From contig MHDW01000069.1 in the NCBI GenBank assembly GCA_001803645.1, forward strand, positions 1 to 6,488: a stretch of DNA of 6,488 nucleotides. Direction: 5' to 3'. Source of the DNA: Nitrospirae bacterium GWC2_42_7. Lineage in GTDB: Bacteria > Nitrospirota > Thermodesulfovibrionia > Thermodesulfovibrionales > UBA6898. The notes beneath the pieces are model-generated. The model was not told where the DNA came from, ran no database searches, and saw only the letters and a program-made list of their open reading frames with translations. The first letter of the stretch is position 1; every line of letters starts with the position of its first letter. Below, in pieces: positions 5,768 to 6,488 of this stretch. Made by a program: the position numbers and the translations under genes.

Positions 5768-6488
5768 ATGGATGATGATAAGGAAATAAGGGTTTTTTTC
5801 CTTGAAGATAATGCTGATGATGTAGAGCTGGAGCTTTACGAACTTCAGAAGGCAGGGTTTAGAGTAAGCTATGAGATTGCAAGAAACCGCCAGGAGTTTC
5901 AGCAAAAACTGACAAGTTTTCCTATGGATATCATGCTTGCAGATTATTCCCTCCCGGATATTACAGGACACGAGGCAATTTCCATATGTAAGGACAAAGG
6001 CATTGATGTGCCCGTAATTCTTATTACAGGTGAAGGTAATGAGATGATGGCTGTGGACAGCCTCAGACTTGGTGCTATTGACTATATTATCAAGAAAAAT
6101 ATTGCCGGTCTTCCGGCAAGGGTCAAGAGAGCGCTTGAGATCTGGTCTGACCACAAGGCAAAGGAGCAGGCAGAGGAAGAGGGCAGAAGACTGCAGCAGC
6201 TTCTTTTCGAGAACCAGAAGATGGATGCGATCGGCAGGCTTGCAGGAGGCATTGCTCATGATTTCAATAATATCCTGACAGGCATAGTAGGTTTTTCAGA
6301 ATTAGGCCTTGAAGATATTGAAGAAGGATCGCCTGCAAGAGAAAAACTTCTGTCAATAATGACTCTGTCAATGAGAGGCGCTGACCTGGTAAAACAGCTG
6401 CTTATTTTCAGCAGGAAAATGCCTGTGGAATTAAAAGTTCTGGACTTTAATTCTTTTATAATCGAAACAATGCAGTTTTTAAAGCGGT
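5768..6488 (+). CDS. REC-histidine kinase, 3' end outside window
   Basis: Only the first 240 residues are present, and the frame is open to the last base. Residues 7-122 form a receiver domain with acidic pair Glu13/Asp14 (LEDNADD), phospho-acceptor Asp59 (MLADYSLPD), Thr87 (ILITGEG) and Lys109 (DYIIKK). A charged linker of about 123-150 leads into a HisKA-type domain with GRLAGGIAHDFNNILTGIVGFSEL, giving His164 as phospho-acceptor. The ATPase domain must lie beyond the window, and a further receiver or other domain is possible. No transmembrane segment is present, so it is cytoplasmic. The AHDFNN form of the H box is common in hybrid and NtrB-like kinases and differs from the SHDLR class of the first kinase. 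The start lies 6 bases after the regulator stop and in the same frame. No clear Shine-Dalgarno sequence is seen, so translational coupling is likely. It could receive phosphate at Asp59 from the upstream kinase, or be gated by it. Confidence 0.9.
   Translation, partial: MDDDKEIRVFFLEDNADDVELELYELQKAGFRVSYEIARNRQEFQQKLTSFPMDIMLADYSLPDITGHEAISICKDKGIDVPVILITGEGNEMMAVDSLRLGAIDYIIKKNIAGLPARVKRALEIWSDHKAKEQAEEEGRRLQQLLFENQKMDAIGRLAGGIAHDFNNILTGIVGFSELGLEDIEEGSPAREKLLSIMTLSMRGADLVKQLLIFSRKMPVELKVLDFNSFIIETMQFLKR

Noticed and set aside
5615..6259. Long open frame on the - strand (214 codons)
   Set aside because: It is antisense to the response regulator and REC-kinase, whose catalytic residues are intact on the + strand; its translation resembles no family I know.
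6069..6278. Short + strand frame inside the last gene
   Set aside because: It is out of frame with the REC-kinase, which is open through this region and carries the AHDFNN motif.

Overview
The window looks like ordinary chromosome from a moderately AT-rich, Gram-negative bacterium. An outer-membrane-type RlpA lipoprotein with a SPOR domain and a kinase with a periplasmic c-type heme motif both point to a diderm with cytochrome c maturation. A Nitrospirota- or deltaproteobacteria-like anaerobe or microaerophile is my best guess. That is inference from gene style, since no rRNA or other phylogenetic marker was compared.

All convincing genes are on the + strand and fall into three blocks. Block 1 (1-2674) is hslV-hslU-rlpA: the two subunits of the HslVU ATP-dependent protease, separated by one base, then a cell-wall lipoprotein 28 bases later. 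The rlpA ribosome binding site and GTG start lie inside a short tandem heptamer repeat. Block 2 (2675-3672) is a 197-base intergenic region with a clear hairpin and a competing fold, followed by panB, the first enzyme of the pantothenate branch. No panC or panD is visible nearby.

Block 3 (3673-6488) is a signalling cassette. It starts at a strong-looking extended -10 promoter and encodes three proteins with gaps of only 8 and 6 bases. These are a membrane histidine kinase with a CxxCH heme c motif in its periplasmic domain, a single-domain Rcp1-type response regulator, and a REC-histidine kinase cut off by the end of the window. I infer a phosphorelay in which a periplasmic redox or gas signal, read by a covalently bound heme, passes to a regulator class best known as the partner of cyanobacterial phytochromes. 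This cassette is the most interesting part of the window. Its individual domains are known; the combination deserves attention.

No tRNA, rRNA, CRISPR array, insertion sequence or prophage gene was seen.
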